Below are positions 26,568 through 35,202 of a stretch of DNA of 64,000 nucleotides, one piece after another. This DNA comes from Corynebacterium nuruki S6-4 (GTDB taxonomy: Bacteria; Actinomycetota; Actinomycetes; Mycobacteriales; Mycobacteriaceae): positions 1,736,001-1,800,000 of the forward strand of contig NZ_CP042429.1 of the NCBI RefSeq assembly GCF_007970465.1, in the 5' to 3' direction. A program made the translations under genes and the position numbers. Positions within the stretch are counted from its first letter, which is position 1. Each line of letters opens with the position of its first letter. The notes under the pieces are model-generated. The model made no database searches. It worked only from the letters and a program-made list of their open reading frames with translations, and had not been told where the DNA came from.

Positions 26568-28070
26568 TCACACCCCGGTCATGTCCGCCGCCACCGCTTT
26601 CGAGTCGACGTCGAGGTGACTGCCCGCGGCGTCGTAGACCCGCGCCTGGCGCACCCCGGCCTCCTCGACCGTCGGCCAGTCGAGGGTGCCGTCGGTGATG
26701 AACCGCACCCAGTCGCCGTGCATGGCGTCCGCGAGCTGCTGCGACGGAGCAGCACCGAGGACCGGCTCCACCCCGGGGGCGTCCAGCAGGTCGAAGGAGT
26801 AGGGGATGTCGGTGCAGTGCGGGGACAGGTTGCCGCGCGCGGTGCGCCCGTTGAAATCGTAGAGCCAGGTCCCCGCGCCCCCGGCCCGGCGGCGGGCGTC
26901 TGCGACCCGGATCGTCCCGGTCCCGAACTGGAGTTCCGAGGCGACGAGACTGTCGGCGAAGGCGTCCCCGATGAAGTCGAGTTCCGCCCCGAACCGGGAC
27001 AGGGCCGTCTCCCCCACCCCGGCGGCGCGCAGTGCGTCCACGATCTGTGCCCGGGGCCGCGGTGAGGGCATCGGGAATTCCGTCCGATTGCCGCCGAGCA
27101 GCAGGGGGATGTCCGCGCCGTGTCCGTCGGCGACTGCGGTGGTGACCGGGGCGGGGAACAGTTCACCGTCGACGGTCGGGGCCCACGCCATCGTCGACGG
27201 TGGGGCTGCGCCGGCCCGCAGTGCGCCGGTCACCGACCGGATGTCCGTCGGTTCCGGCGGGTCGAACATGCTGAATCCACCGTACGCGGCGCCGCTGCGC
27301 TCGACGTCGAGGATCTGGTCCGGGGTCAGTGACCGCCACCCGTCGGGGGTGCAGGGGATGCCGAGCGTCCCGGCGAGTGTGCCGGATGCCCGGATGACCT
27401 CGTCGGCGGGGATGTCGTTGAGCGCCGGCGACTGGGCGATGGCCCGGCGGAACAGTCCGGTCGCGCGGGGGACCGCGAGCAGGTCCAGCACGGAGGTGCC
27501 GCCGGCGCTCTGCCCGGCGACGGTCACCCGGTCGGGGTCGCCGCCGAAACCGGCGATGTTGTCGCGTACCCACTCCAGCGCGGCGAGCTGGTCGAGCAGG
27601 CCGCGGTTGAGACTGTCCGGGCCGTCGCCGCCGACCCAGCCGAAGCCGTCGAATCCGAGCCGGTAGGAGATGCTGACGGTGACGATGCCGTCGCGGTTGA
27701 ACGATCGGCCGTCGTACCAGGGGCTGGACGGTGTGCCGGAGATGTAGGCACCGCCGTGGATCCACACAAGTACCGGGAGCCGTGCACCCGGGTCATCCGG
27801 TGCGGGGGTGAAGACGTTGAGGTTGAGGGTGGCGTCCCCAGGGATGACGGGTTCGGGGATGGTGGGGGTGTCCGAGAAAGGACGCCGCTGAGGTGTCGGC
27901 CCCGGTCGCGTCGCATCGCGGACGCCGGTCCACGGGTCAGGCGGGACCGGGGCGGTGAACCGGAGGTCGCCGACGGGGGCGGCGGCGTAGGGGATGCCGA
28001 GGAAGGCGGCGGACCCCTCCCGCCACACGCCGTCCACCCGCCCGGCGGTGGTCTGTGCGCTGACTGTCAT
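26568..28070 (-). CDS. Type B carboxylesterase
   Basis: 500-residue alpha/beta hydrolase of the carboxylesterase B family, no signal peptide. The oxyanion loop VWIHGGAYISGT and the nucleophile elbow GQSAGG are present, with Gln in place of the usual Glu before the catalytic serine. The likely catalytic histidine is in SPHCTDIPYSFD. ATG at 28070 (MTVSAQTTAGRVDGVW) fits the family start. It probably hydrolyses small carboxyl esters; downstream of a cyclase-family gene, with which it may form an operon (48 nt gap). Confidence 0.9.
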   Translation of the reverse strand: MTVSAQTTAGRVDGVWREGSAAFLGIPYAAAPVGDLRFTAPVPPDPWTGVRDATRPGPTPQRRPFSDTPTIPEPVIPGDATLNLNVFTPAPDDPGARLPVLVWIHGGAYISGTPSSPWYDGRSFNRDGIVTVSISYRLGFDGFGWVGGDGPDSLNRGLLDQLAALEWVRDNIAGFGGDPDRVTVAGQSAGGTSVLDLLAVPRATGLFRRAIAQSPALNDIPADEVIRASGTLAGTLGIPCTPDGWRSLTPDQILDVERSGAAYGGFSMFDPPEPTDIRSVTGALRAGAAPPSTMAWAPTVDGELFPAPVTTAVADGHGADIPLLLGGNRTEFPMPSPRPRAQIVDALRAAGVGETALSRFGAELDFIGDAFADSLVASELQFGTGTIRVADARRRAGGAGTWLYDFNGRTARGNLSPHCTDIPYSFDLLDAPGVEPVLGAAPSQQLADAMHGDWVRFITDGTLDWPTVEEAGVRQARVYDAAGSHLDVDSKAVAADMTGV

Positions 28071-28118
28071 GGTTCCACTGTGCCAGCATCCCGCTCGCGT
28101 CACCGCCGAATGCCACGG

Positions 28119-28757
28119 TCAGGACATGGCGACCGCACGCACCGGAGCCCCGTCCGCTCCCGCCACCGGCAGCGGCAGCGCGGTGAATTCCGCCACCGCC
28201 GGCAGTTCCGTGAGGCCGCGGAGGTTCTCGATGATCAGGTGGTCCGCCCCCAGGATGATCCTGTGCACCGCGAGGTCGTCCGCTCCGTCCGGGGAGGCCG
28301 TATCCACTCCGATCACGTGCACTCCGACCGCGACCAGGGCGGACGCCGCATCCGTGGTGAGCACCGGATGCCGCTGATAGTCGTCGGTTCCCCAGTACCG
28401 GTCCCATCCGGTGGCGACGAGCACGACCGGTGGGTATCCACCGGTTTCCCCCCACGCCGCCGCGAGCATCGCCGCGTCGATCCGCTGCCCCGGCACGAGG
28501 TCCGGTAGCTGGAGGACGGCGGCGGGCCCGGTGAGTTCCCCGGGCAGGACGCGGTCGACGGTCCGGCCGTCGGGGATGACATGTGCGGGGGCGTCCAGGT
28601 GGGTCCCGGAGTGGGTGCCGAGGTGGACCGACCGCACTGAGCAACCGTCGGCGGGGATCGTCAGGACCTCGTCGACCTCCACCTGCGGGTCACCCGGGTA
28701 GACGGGCATGCCGGCGCTGAGCGGGTAGGTGAGGTCGTGGAACACGGTACCGGTCAT
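28119..28757 (-). CDS. Cyclase family metal-dependent hydrolase (kynurenine formamidase-like)
   Basis: 212 residues. The family metal-binding signature HxGTHxDxPxH appears as HLGTHSGTHLDAPAHV around residues 46-61. The N-terminus (DLTYPLSAGMPVYPGDP) is typical. Members hydrolyse formylkynurenine or related amides and lactones; no tryptophan catabolic genes are nearby, so substrate is unassigned. Start ATG at 28757 gives the family N-terminus; the upstream frame extension is proline-rich. Confidence 0.88.
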   Translation of the reverse strand: MTGTVFHDLTYPLSAGMPVYPGDPQVEVDEVLTIPADGCSVRSVHLGTHSGTHLDAPAHVIPDGRTVDRVLPGELTGPAAVLQLPDLVPGQRIDAAMLAAAWGETGGYPPVVLVATGWDRYWGTDDYQRHPVLTTDAASALVAVGVHVIGVDTASPDGADDLAVHRIILGADHLIIENLRGLTELPAVAEFTALPLPVAGADGAPVRAVAMS

Positions 28758-28914
28758 GGCCGCGAGCCTACCGGGATCGACAGTTTTTCCCGGAAACGGA
28801 TTTCCCGGATTCACCACCCCCGGCCACGGGGAAGCCATCTTCATGAATGGAGCGCCCCTGCCGGGGCCGTCACCGACACATTAGATTAAATGGACCAGGA
28901 GAATTATTCCACCG

Positions 28915-29370
28915 ATGATCGGAGTTCCCGTGACCACCGTCAGCGCATCCCGAGACGTTTCCGCCGCCGAGCCGCTCTACGGGGCGAGTTTCGGTCAGGC
29001 GGTCCAGAGGTTTTTCTCCCGTTACGCACGATTCAAGGGGATGTCATCCCGCAGTGAGTACTGGTGGGTAGTACTTTTCCAGATTATTATCGCCGCGATT
29101 CTCGCCATTTTACAGTCGGCGACCGACAATTCGACCGGCGCGAACATCGTGACAATCATCGTCGAACTCGCCCTGCTCATCCCCTACCTGTCCATTCACT
29201 GGCGGCGACTGCATGACGCGGGGTTCGCCGGTCCCTGGTGGTTCATCACGGTGCTCCCGGTCATCGGCAGCATCGTCCTGCTGATCATGTGCCTGATGCC
29301 CACCCGTCCCCAGAAGCAGAAGGCCTCGTGGGACGACCCCCAGCGTCCCACGCAGCAGGCCCGCGGGTGA
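28915..29370 (+). CDS. DUF805 family membrane protein
   Basis: 151 residues with three hydrophobic segments (about 50-70, 75-95, 107-127) and the family words RFFSRYARFKGMSSRSEYWW and RRLHDAGFAGPWW. Function unknown; inner-membrane. Two starts are possible: ATG 28915 with AGGAG 13 nt upstream, or GTG 28930 with GGAG 5 nt upstream. The preceding 28840-28910 stretch is AT-richer than its surroundings and has TAGATT as a -10 candidate. Confidence 0.85.
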   Translation: MIGVPVTTVSASRDVSAAEPLYGASFGQAVQRFFSRYARFKGMSSRSEYWWVVLFQIIIAAILAILQSATDNSTGANIVTIIVELALLIPYLSIHWRRLHDAGFAGPWWFITVLPVIGSIVLLIMCLMPTRPQKQKASWDDPQRPTQQARG

Positions 29371-29444
29371 CGGCCCCGTAGGGCCCGCGGCCTGAAGCTG
29401 GTCGGCGCTGATCGGCGCCGACATGCGCTGGCCTGCATCGGCTC

Positions 29445-30167
29445 TCAGCCCGCGTGCTCCGCCATGTCGTTAGCCTCCGGCCAGTGGCGCTCGAGCCCTT
29501 CGATGACGATCTCGATCTTCGACTGCACGCTCGGCGTGGTGGTCCACAGGTCCTCGACCGGGATGCCGCTCCGGTGGCGTTCCTGCCACCGCCAGTCCCC
29601 CGGATCACCGACGAGCTCGGGGCTCGGGGCCCCCTCCGTCCGCAGGCCGGCGCCGATATCGATGTCAGCGATGATCCGCAGTGCGAAAATGACCTGACCC
29701 CGGGTCCGGCCGGACGCCAGCAACGACTCAGTGTAGGCCGTCCACAGGTTGCTGATCAGCCAGCCGCTGTACTCGTACTTCATGATGATGACCGCCAGGC
29801 CGTCGAACGTGCCGATGAGGCGCCAGATCTCGGAACCCCACAGCCGCAACGTGTCCTGCCAGGTCATGTCCGGGGACGGTGTGCGGCACTCGGCGATGAC
29901 CTGCTGCAGGCACCTCTCGACAACCATGTCCCGGTTCGGGAAGAGCCGGTAGAGCGCGGAGGTCACCACCCCGAGCCGCTCCGCGATACCGGTGAGGGTG
30001 AAGCAGTCGAGCCCCATCGCCATCGCCTCGCGGAGAACGTCCTCCTCCCGGAACTTCGGTTTCCGGCCGGGACCCGTGACACGTATCGGCTGCGTGACGG
30101 CTACTTCCGCCGACGGGTCAGGAACGCACTCTGTCGGCTGTGCCACGCCGTTGACCGGTCCACCCAT
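29445..30167 (-). CDS. TetR-family transcriptional regulator
   Basis: 240 residues: an N-terminal helix-turn-helix (REEDVLREAMAMGL then LTGIAERLGVVTSALYRLFPNRDMVVERCL, about 40-85) and a helical C-terminal ligand-binding region. The N-terminal extension of about 35 residues before the HTH is unusual. ATG at 30167 has GGGAGGAG 7-8 nt upstream. Upstream DNA is AT-rich with the perfect palindrome GTGACGTCAC at 30265-30274, a candidate operator. Target genes are not evident. Confidence 0.87.
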   Translation of the reverse strand: MGGPVNGVAQPTECVPDPSAEVAVTQPIRVTGPGRKPKFREEDVLREAMAMGLDCFTLTGIAERLGVVTSALYRLFPNRDMVVERCLQQVIAECRTPSPDMTWQDTLRLWGSEIWRLIGTFDGLAVIIMKYEYSGWLISNLWTAYTESLLASGRTRGQVIFALRIIADIDIGAGLRTEGAPSPELVGDPGDWRWQERHRSGIPVEDLWTTTPSVQSKIEIVIEGLERHWPEANDMAEHAG

Positions 30168-30416
30168 GGGTATCTCCTCCCGTCCTGCCGGGTACCCACT
30201 GCCGTCAGCGACCATCCCGGGGATTTATCATCGATACAATGTATGTATACCATCACTAAAGCTAGTGACGTCACAAGGGCCGCCGCGGGCACTCATGAAA
30301 CCTGAAGGTATGTCTCCCCCATGCCGGGGGTATCTGGCGACGCCTCCCGATCCCCGCCCTGTCAGTCCCCCGCAACCTTCCGACCACGCCGCCCCCCGCC
30401 TGCCACCCCGCACACC
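30168..30416 (-). promoter_or_regulatory. Upstream region of the TetR regulator
   Basis: Noticeably AT-rich island at 30226-30280 (ATACAATGTATGTATACC, then GTGACGTCAC at 30265-30274). It presumably holds the promoter and an autoregulatory operator. 30300-30416 is pyrimidine-rich without further structure. Confidence 0.4.
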
Positions 30417-30453
30417 GTCGACCCCGCCGACATCCGGAGTCGACGGGGTCGAC
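30417..30453 (-). terminator. Hairpin downstream of lipoprotein gene
   Basis: GTCGACCCCG (30417-30426) pairs with CGGGGTCGAC (30444-30453); the interior can pair further. It is followed on the minus strand by C-rich DNA, not a T tract, so it is a likely but unproven terminator for the gene at 30530-30964. Confidence 0.45.
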
Positions 30454-30529
30454 ACGGTTGTTGACGGGGTTATTGACGGTATTGGCAGAGGCCGCCCCGG
30501 TACCCGCAGTGCGGCACCGGGGATCACCA

Positions 30530-30964
30530 CTAATGACGCGGAGCGTCCCCGGTGATCTCACAGATCCAGCCGCTTCCGGACTCGTCCGGAATGTAGTGGC
30601 CGGGGGCACCGCTCTGGTCGGTACACGGGTGTCCCCCCGGATCATCGTCATGGGTCCCGCCGTTACCGCCCTGCGGATTCTGCTGGCCCTGCTGGCCCTG
30701 CTGCGGGTTCTGGTGGCCCTGCTGCGGGTTCTGGTGGGGAACGGGGGCCGGGACCGGTTCGGTGACGCTGTCGTTGTTCCCTCCGGCACCCTGCTGATGA
30801 GGTGCCGAGCTCGACGGCGCATGCGAGGTGGTCGTCGCCTTGGTCGTCGTGGTCGTCGTGGTCTTCGATGTCGATGTCGATGCGGCGTCGTCGTCACCGG
30901 AACAGGCGGCAAGCGCCAGGGGCAGTGTCGCGGCGGCTGCGAGGACCGCCATTCGGGTACGCAT
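30530..30964 (-). CDS. Small secreted lipoprotein with Gln/Asn-rich linker
   Basis: 144 residues. Signal peptide with lipobox LALAAC (cysteine near 21), then SGDDD, a Thr/Ser-rich stretch, and repeats of Q-N-P-Q-Q-G-H/Q (DNA 30680-30740). The C-terminal 40 residues (GGHPCTDQSGAPGHYIPDESGSGWICEITGDAPRH) hold two cysteines and look like a tiny folded domain. It would be membrane-anchored on the outer face. I do not recognise a function. The low-complexity linker suggests a spacer through the cell wall. Confidence 0.8.
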   Translation of the reverse strand: MRTRMAVLAAAATLPLALAACSGDDDAASTSTSKTTTTTTTKATTTSHAPSSSAPHQQGAGGNNDSVTEPVPAPVPHQNPQQGHQNPQQGQQGQQNPQGGNGGTHDDDPGGHPCTDQSGAPGHYIPDESGSGWICEITGDAPRH

Positions 30965-31174
30965 GAGATGTCTCCTCTGTTCACGTCGTCACCCCACCGA
31001 CACCGGCAGGATGTCCTGTCGATGCTATGTGGAACAGTTATCCCCGACAGTCCACGACTAATTATGACAGCATGTCACCCCGACAACGGGGTGGGAATAC
31101 CGGAAAGTATTTCAGCGAAAGTTCTTCATTAAACGTTTTCGGTATCCCTGCCGTGCAGGCCCGTCTCCGGTCGA

Positions 31175-31180
31175 TAAAAT
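31175..31180 (+). promoter_or_regulatory. -10 box for cation/proton antiporter, leaderless arrangement
   Basis: TAAAAT ends 7 nt before the GTG start at 31188. The surrounding 31050-31180 is AT-richer than average. Confidence 0.55.
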
Positions 31181-31187
31181 CCAGGAT

Positions 31188-32423
31188 GTGCAGGAAGTTA
31201 TCAGAGCCGGAATGATCGCGGTCATTCTGTGGGCGATGGCGTCCGCCGGACTCCGCCGTCACCACCTGTCCGGCACCGTGGCCATGGTGCTGTGCGGCCT
31301 CGTGTCCGGAATCTTCCTCATCGGGGACCTCGAGGCCCATCTGGACACCGACCTGGCGGAACACATCGTCGAACTCGTCCTCGCCGTCCTGCTGTTCCTG
31401 GACGCCACCGAGGTCCGCGGCGGATTCCTCGCCGGCGAACGGAGCATCGTCACCAGGCTGCTCGCCGGTGCGCTCCCCCTGTCACTCCTCGCCGCGGCCG
31501 GGACCGCCGCGCTGATGTTCCCGTCCGTCCCGGTCGCCGTCGCCCTGATTCTCGCCTGCGTCGCCATGCCCGTCGATTTCGCACCGGCCCCCGACCTCAT
31601 CCGCGACCGGCGGTGGCCCCGCCGGCTCCGGCACGGCCTCGCCGTGGAGAGCGGCTACAACGACGGCATCTTCTCGCCCGTGTTCGCCGCCGCCCTCTTC
31701 CTCGCGGCCGGATCCGGTCAGGAGGACGCCGCGACCGCCTCACTCGGTCACGCGGTGCCCGCCATCGGCTGGGCGGTTCTCGTCGGCGCCGGGACCGGGG
31801 CCGTCGTCGGCGTCCTCGCCCGGGTTGCGACGGACCGCGACTGGACGACATCACACGGCCTGCGCGTGGTGATGCTGCTCCTGCCCCTCACCGTCCACGG
31901 CTTCACCGTCCTGGTCGGCGGCAACGGATTCGTCGCCGCGTTCCTCGCCGGACTCGTCTACCGGCGCACCCGCGTGACCGGGACCGACGACCAGGGCAAC
32001 ATCCCCCGTGACGAACTCCTCCTCGTCGACGACGTCGGACAGGTGATGTCACTGTTCATGTGGTTCGTGGTGGGCGCGGTGGCCACGCTCCTGTTCCAGG
32101 ATCCCGTCGACTGGCGCGCCGCCGTCTTCGCCCTGCTCGCACTGACCGTCCTGCGGGTCGTCCCCGTCTTCCTCGTCTTCCTCGCCTTCCCCGGCAGTGG
32201 TCTCCCGGCACGGGAGCGGCTCACGCTCGGCCTGCTGGGGCCGCGCGGGACCTCCACGATCGTGTTCGGCCTGCTCGCGTTCAACGCCCTGGACGACGCC
32301 AACGCCTCACTCGTCCTCCAGGTCACGGTGCTCACCGTCCTCGGCAGCAGCATCCTCCACGGCGTCCTGGCGACCCGGGTCCCGCCGGCACCGGCCGCGG
32401 AGAACCCGCCGGCGCACCGGTGA
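31188..32423 (+). CDS. CPA1-type cation:proton antiporter
   Basis: 411-residue polytopic membrane protein with about 11-12 hydrophobic segments. Family residues visible: LFLDATEVRGG, the VAMPVDFAPAPDLI segment with an acidic residue in the transport helix, ESGYNDGIFSPVF (the conserved ExxxNDG of NhaP-type exchangers), and LGPRGTSTIVFGL near the C-terminus. Expected to exchange Na+ or K+ for protons. Starts with GTG 31188 just after a -10 box, without a ribosome site, so probably leaderless. Confidence 0.87.
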   Translation: MQEVIRAGMIAVILWAMASAGLRRHHLSGTVAMVLCGLVSGIFLIGDLEAHLDTDLAEHIVELVLAVLLFLDATEVRGGFLAGERSIVTRLLAGALPLSLLAAAGTAALMFPSVPVAVALILACVAMPVDFAPAPDLIRDRRWPRRLRHGLAVESGYNDGIFSPVFAAALFLAAGSGQEDAATASLGHAVPAIGWAVLVGAGTGAVVGVLARVATDRDWTTSHGLRVVMLLLPLTVHGFTVLVGGNGFVAAFLAGLVYRRTRVTGTDDQGNIPRDELLLVDDVGQVMSLFMWFVVGAVATLLFQDPVDWRAAVFALLALTVLRVVPVFLVFLAFPGSGLPARERLTLGLLGPRGTSTIVFGLLAFNALDDANASLVLQVTVLTVLGSSILHGVLATRVPPAPAAENPPAHR

Positions 32424-32453
32424 CCGGACCCGCAGTGCGGAACCCGGGCGCGG

Positions 32454-33254
32454 TCACAGCACCCGGTGGCGTCCGATGGGCAGGACCAGCGGCGTGCCCG
32501 AGACCGGGTCGGTGATGATCCGCGACCGCAGCCCGAAGACCTTCTCCACCCGCTCCTCTGTGAACACCTCGGCCGGCTCCCCCACCGCCTCGACCTTCCC
32601 GTCGGCGATCATGACGATCTCGTCGCAGTAGCGGGCGGCGAGGTTCAGGTCGTGCAGCACCATGACGACCGTGATCCCGGACGCCTCGTTGAGGTCGGTC
32701 AGCAGGTCGAGGACCTCCACCTGGTGGGCGACGTCGAGGTACGTCGTCGGCTCGTCGAGCAGCAGCAGGTCGGTCTGCTGCGCCAGGGCCATGGCGATCC
32801 ACACCCGCTGCCGCTGTCCGCCGGACAGTTCGTCGACCGCCCGGTCCGCCAGATCGGCGGTGTGGGTCGTGTCGAGGGCGGCGGCCACGGCCTCGTCGTC
32901 CTCCCGGCTCCAGCGGGACAGGATGCCCTGGTGGGGGTGGCGTCCGCGTCCGACGAGGTCGGCGACGGTGATGCCCTCCGGGGCGATGGGCGACTGCGGC
33001 AGCAGCCCGAGGGTGCGGGCCAGTTCCTTCGGCGGGACGGTGTGCACGTCCCTGCCGTCGAGCAGTACCACGCCCCCGGTCGGCTTGAGCAGCCGCGACA
33101 TGGACTTGAGGAGGGTGGACTTGCCGCAGGCGTTCGCGCCGATGATGCCGGTGACCCTGCCGGGCAGGACCGACAGGTCGATGCCGTGGATGACAGCGTG
33201 GTCGGCGTAGCCGAGCGAGAGCCCTTCGGCAGTCAGTGAATGGTCGGCGGTCAC
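32454..33254 (-). CDS. Siderophore ABC transporter ATP-binding protein
   Basis: 266 residues, FecE/FepC type. Walker A GANACGKST, ABC signature LSGGQRQRV, Walker B LLLLDEPT and the switch histidine (VLHDLN) are intact. GTG at 33254 overlaps the permease stop (GTGA). It is the last gene of the binding protein-permease-permease-ATPase operon read leftward. It powers import of an iron-siderophore. Confidence 0.93.
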   Translation of the reverse strand: MTADHSLTAEGLSLGYADHAVIHGIDLSVLPGRVTGIIGANACGKSTLLKSMSRLLKPTGGVVLLDGRDVHTVPPKELARTLGLLPQSPIAPEGITVADLVGRGRHPHQGILSRWSREDDEAVAAALDTTHTADLADRAVDELSGGQRQRVWIAMALAQQTDLLLLDEPTTYLDVAHQVEVLDLLTDLNEASGITVVMVLHDLNLAARYCDEIVMIADGKVEAVGEPAEVFTEERVEKVFGLRSRIITDPVSGTPLVLPIGRHRVL

Positions 33255-34102
33255 AACGAGCCTCCGGAGCGGTTGGTGCGGATGATGAGGTAGATCAGGT
33301 ACGGGGCGCCGAGCACCCCGGTGACCACACCCACCGGGTAGCGGGTGTCGAAGGCGAACTGGCCGCAGAAGTCGGCGACGACGACGAGCAGCGCACCGAC
33401 GAGGGCCGCGGCGACGAGGAGGACGTCGGTCCAGGAGGCGCTGTTGAGACTGCCGGTGAGCCACCGCATCGCCTGCTGGGTGTTCCAGCTGTCCGCCCGC
33501 GCGAGCTGCCAGTTCGTGACCGCGGTGAGCATGGCGGCCACCCCGATGCCGATGAGGATCAGGCGGGTCCCCGCCACCCCGCCCTTCCAGGACAGTCCGA
33601 ACACGACGAGGGCGACGAGCAGGGCGGCGACGATGGCCACCGCCGAGGTCGCGGTACGGCTCAGTGAGAGGGTGACGATGGAGAACACGGCCGCGGCGGA
33701 GGCCCCGGAGCTGATGCCGATGATGTCGGGGCTGGCCAGCGGGTTGCGCAGCATGGTCTGGAAGACCACACCACCGAGGCCGAAGGCGAGACCGCAGACC
33801 AGCCCGAGGCTCGCCCGCGGCAGGCGGAGGTTCCCGACGGTGAAGGACGCCCCGGAGACGTGCTCGCCGAGGATGACCCGCCACACGTCGGCCGGCGGAT
33901 AGTAGGTGCGTCCGAAGACCAGCGAACAGCACCAGGCGGCGAGGACGAGGACGACGAGGATGCCGACGACGGTCCACCAGCGGCGACGTCGCCGAAGCCG
34001 GTCGCGGCGCACCGCGGCGAGGGTGGTCGGCTCGGCGGCGCCGGTGGAGCCGGCAGTGCCGGCACTGCCGGTGGCACCTGCGGTGATACGGGTGGAGCTC
34101 AC
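33251..34102 (-). CDS. FecCD-type siderophore permease with internal deletion
   Basis: 283 residues. N-terminal half is normal for the family (LGEHVSGASFTVGNLRLPRA, MLRNPLASPDIIGISSGAS, MRWLTGSLNSASWTD). Then SWTDVLLVAAALVGALLVVVADFCGQF runs straight into the family C-terminus YPVGVVTGVLGAPYLIYLIIR. The segment its neighbour (34099-35193) keeps between these points, about 80 residues including the coupling loop (ALGDELAAGLG) and GPIGFVGLVVPH, is absent, without a frameshift. Start GTG 34102 overlaps the upstream permease stop. Function as half of the heterodimeric channel is doubtful. Confidence 0.85.
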   Translation of the reverse strand: MSSTRITAGATGSAGTAGSTGAAEPTTLAAVRRDRLRRRRRWWTVVGILVVLVLAAWCCSLVFGRTYYPPADVWRVILGEHVSGASFTVGNLRLPRASLGLVCGLAFGLGGVVFQTMLRNPLASPDIIGISSGASAAAVFSIVTLSLSRTATSAVAIVAALLVALVVFGLSWKGGVAGTRLILIGIGVAAMLTAVTNWQLARADSWNTQQAMRWLTGSLNSASWTDVLLVAAALVGALLVVVADFCGQFAFDTRYPVGVVTGVLGAPYLIYLIIRTNRSGGSL

Positions 34103-35193
34103 AGGGCACGCACCTTCTGGCGGCGGACGATGGCGATGAACACGGGGGCGCCGATGAGGGCGGTGAGGATACCGACCTCGAGTTCGGCGGGCCGGGCGAC
34201 GATCCGGCCGAGGATGTCGGCGGCGGTGAGCAGCGCGGCCCCGGCGACGGCGGAGAACGGGATGAGCCAGCGGTGGTCGACCCCGATGAGCAGCCGGCAG
34301 GCGTGCGGGACGACGAGCCCGACGAAACCGATCGGCCCGGTGACCGCTGTCGCGGCACCGCACAGCACCACCGCGCCCGCCGCGGCACAGATCCGGGTCA
34401 GCCAGACCTTCTCGCCGAGCCCGGCGGCGAGCTCGTCGCCGAGGGCCAGTGAGTTCAGGCCGCGGGCGGACAGCAGGCAGGCGAGGAACCCGACGACGAG
34501 GAACGGGGCGATGAGCCGGACCGAGTCCCACGTGCCGCCGCCGACCCCGCCGATCTCCCAGTCGCGGGCGAGGTCGACGATGTCGTTGCGGGTCAGGGTG
34601 ACCGCGCTGATGAAGGAGGTCAGCGCGGCAGCCGTCGCCGAACCGGCGAGGGCGAGTTTCAGCGGTGTCGCCCCACCGTGGCCGAGGGACCCGATGAGGT
34701 AGACGAAGACGGCGGTGACCGCCGCGCCGCCGAGCGCCAGCCAGATGTAGTCGGACGCCGCGGACATGCTGAGGTAGGTGATGCCGAGGACGACGGCGAG
34801 GGAGGCACCGGTGTTGATGCCGAGGATGCCGGGGTCGGCCAGCGGATTGCGGGTGACACCCTGCATCACCGCACCGGTGACGCCGAGGGCGGCGCCGGTG
34901 ACGACGGCGAGGACGGTCCGCGGGATGCGTTTGGCGACGGCACCGCGGTCGATGCCGTCACTGTCGCCGAGGTAGGCGGCGAGGATGTCGCCGAGCCCGA
35001 CGTGCCGTGATCCGACGGCGGTGGACAGCACCATGATGACGAGCAGGACGACGACGCCGACGATCAGCCAGCCGGTCCGCGCCACCGCCGACCGGTGGAG
35101 CCGTTCGGCGGTGGACCGGGCCGTCTCCCCGGCCGTGCCGGCTGTGCCAGTAGTGTCCTGCCCGGTCGTCTGCGCGGTGTCTGGGACGGTCAC
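34099..35193 (-). CDS. FecCD-type siderophore permease, intact
   Basis: 364 residues, about nine to ten membrane segments. Family landmarks are complete: RIPRTVLAVVTGAALGVTGAVMQ, NPLADPGILGINTGAS, coupling-helix region ALGDELAAGLGE, GPIGFVGLVVPHACR and AELEVGILTALIGAPVFIAIV. GTG at 35193 follows the binding-protein gene by 9 nt. It should pair with the second permease to form the channel across the membrane. Confidence 0.93.
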   Translation of the reverse strand: MTVPDTAQTTGQDTTGTAGTAGETARSTAERLHRSAVARTGWLIVGVVVLLVIMVLSTAVGSRHVGLGDILAAYLGDSDGIDRGAVAKRIPRTVLAVVTGAALGVTGAVMQGVTRNPLADPGILGINTGASLAVVLGITYLSMSAASDYIWLALGGAAVTAVFVYLIGSLGHGGATPLKLALAGSATAAALTSFISAVTLTRNDIVDLARDWEIGGVGGGTWDSVRLIAPFLVVGFLACLLSARGLNSLALGDELAAGLGEKVWLTRICAAAGAVVLCGAATAVTGPIGFVGLVVPHACRLLIGVDHRWLIPFSAVAGAALLTAADILGRIVARPAELEVGILTALIGAPVFIAIVRRQKVRAL

Positions 35194-35202
35194 GGCAGCA
35201 GG

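Noticed and set aside
30458..31132. Plus-strand 224-codon frame across the lipoprotein
   Set aside because: Antisense of a gene with a clear signal peptide and lipobox; no start signal and no domain.
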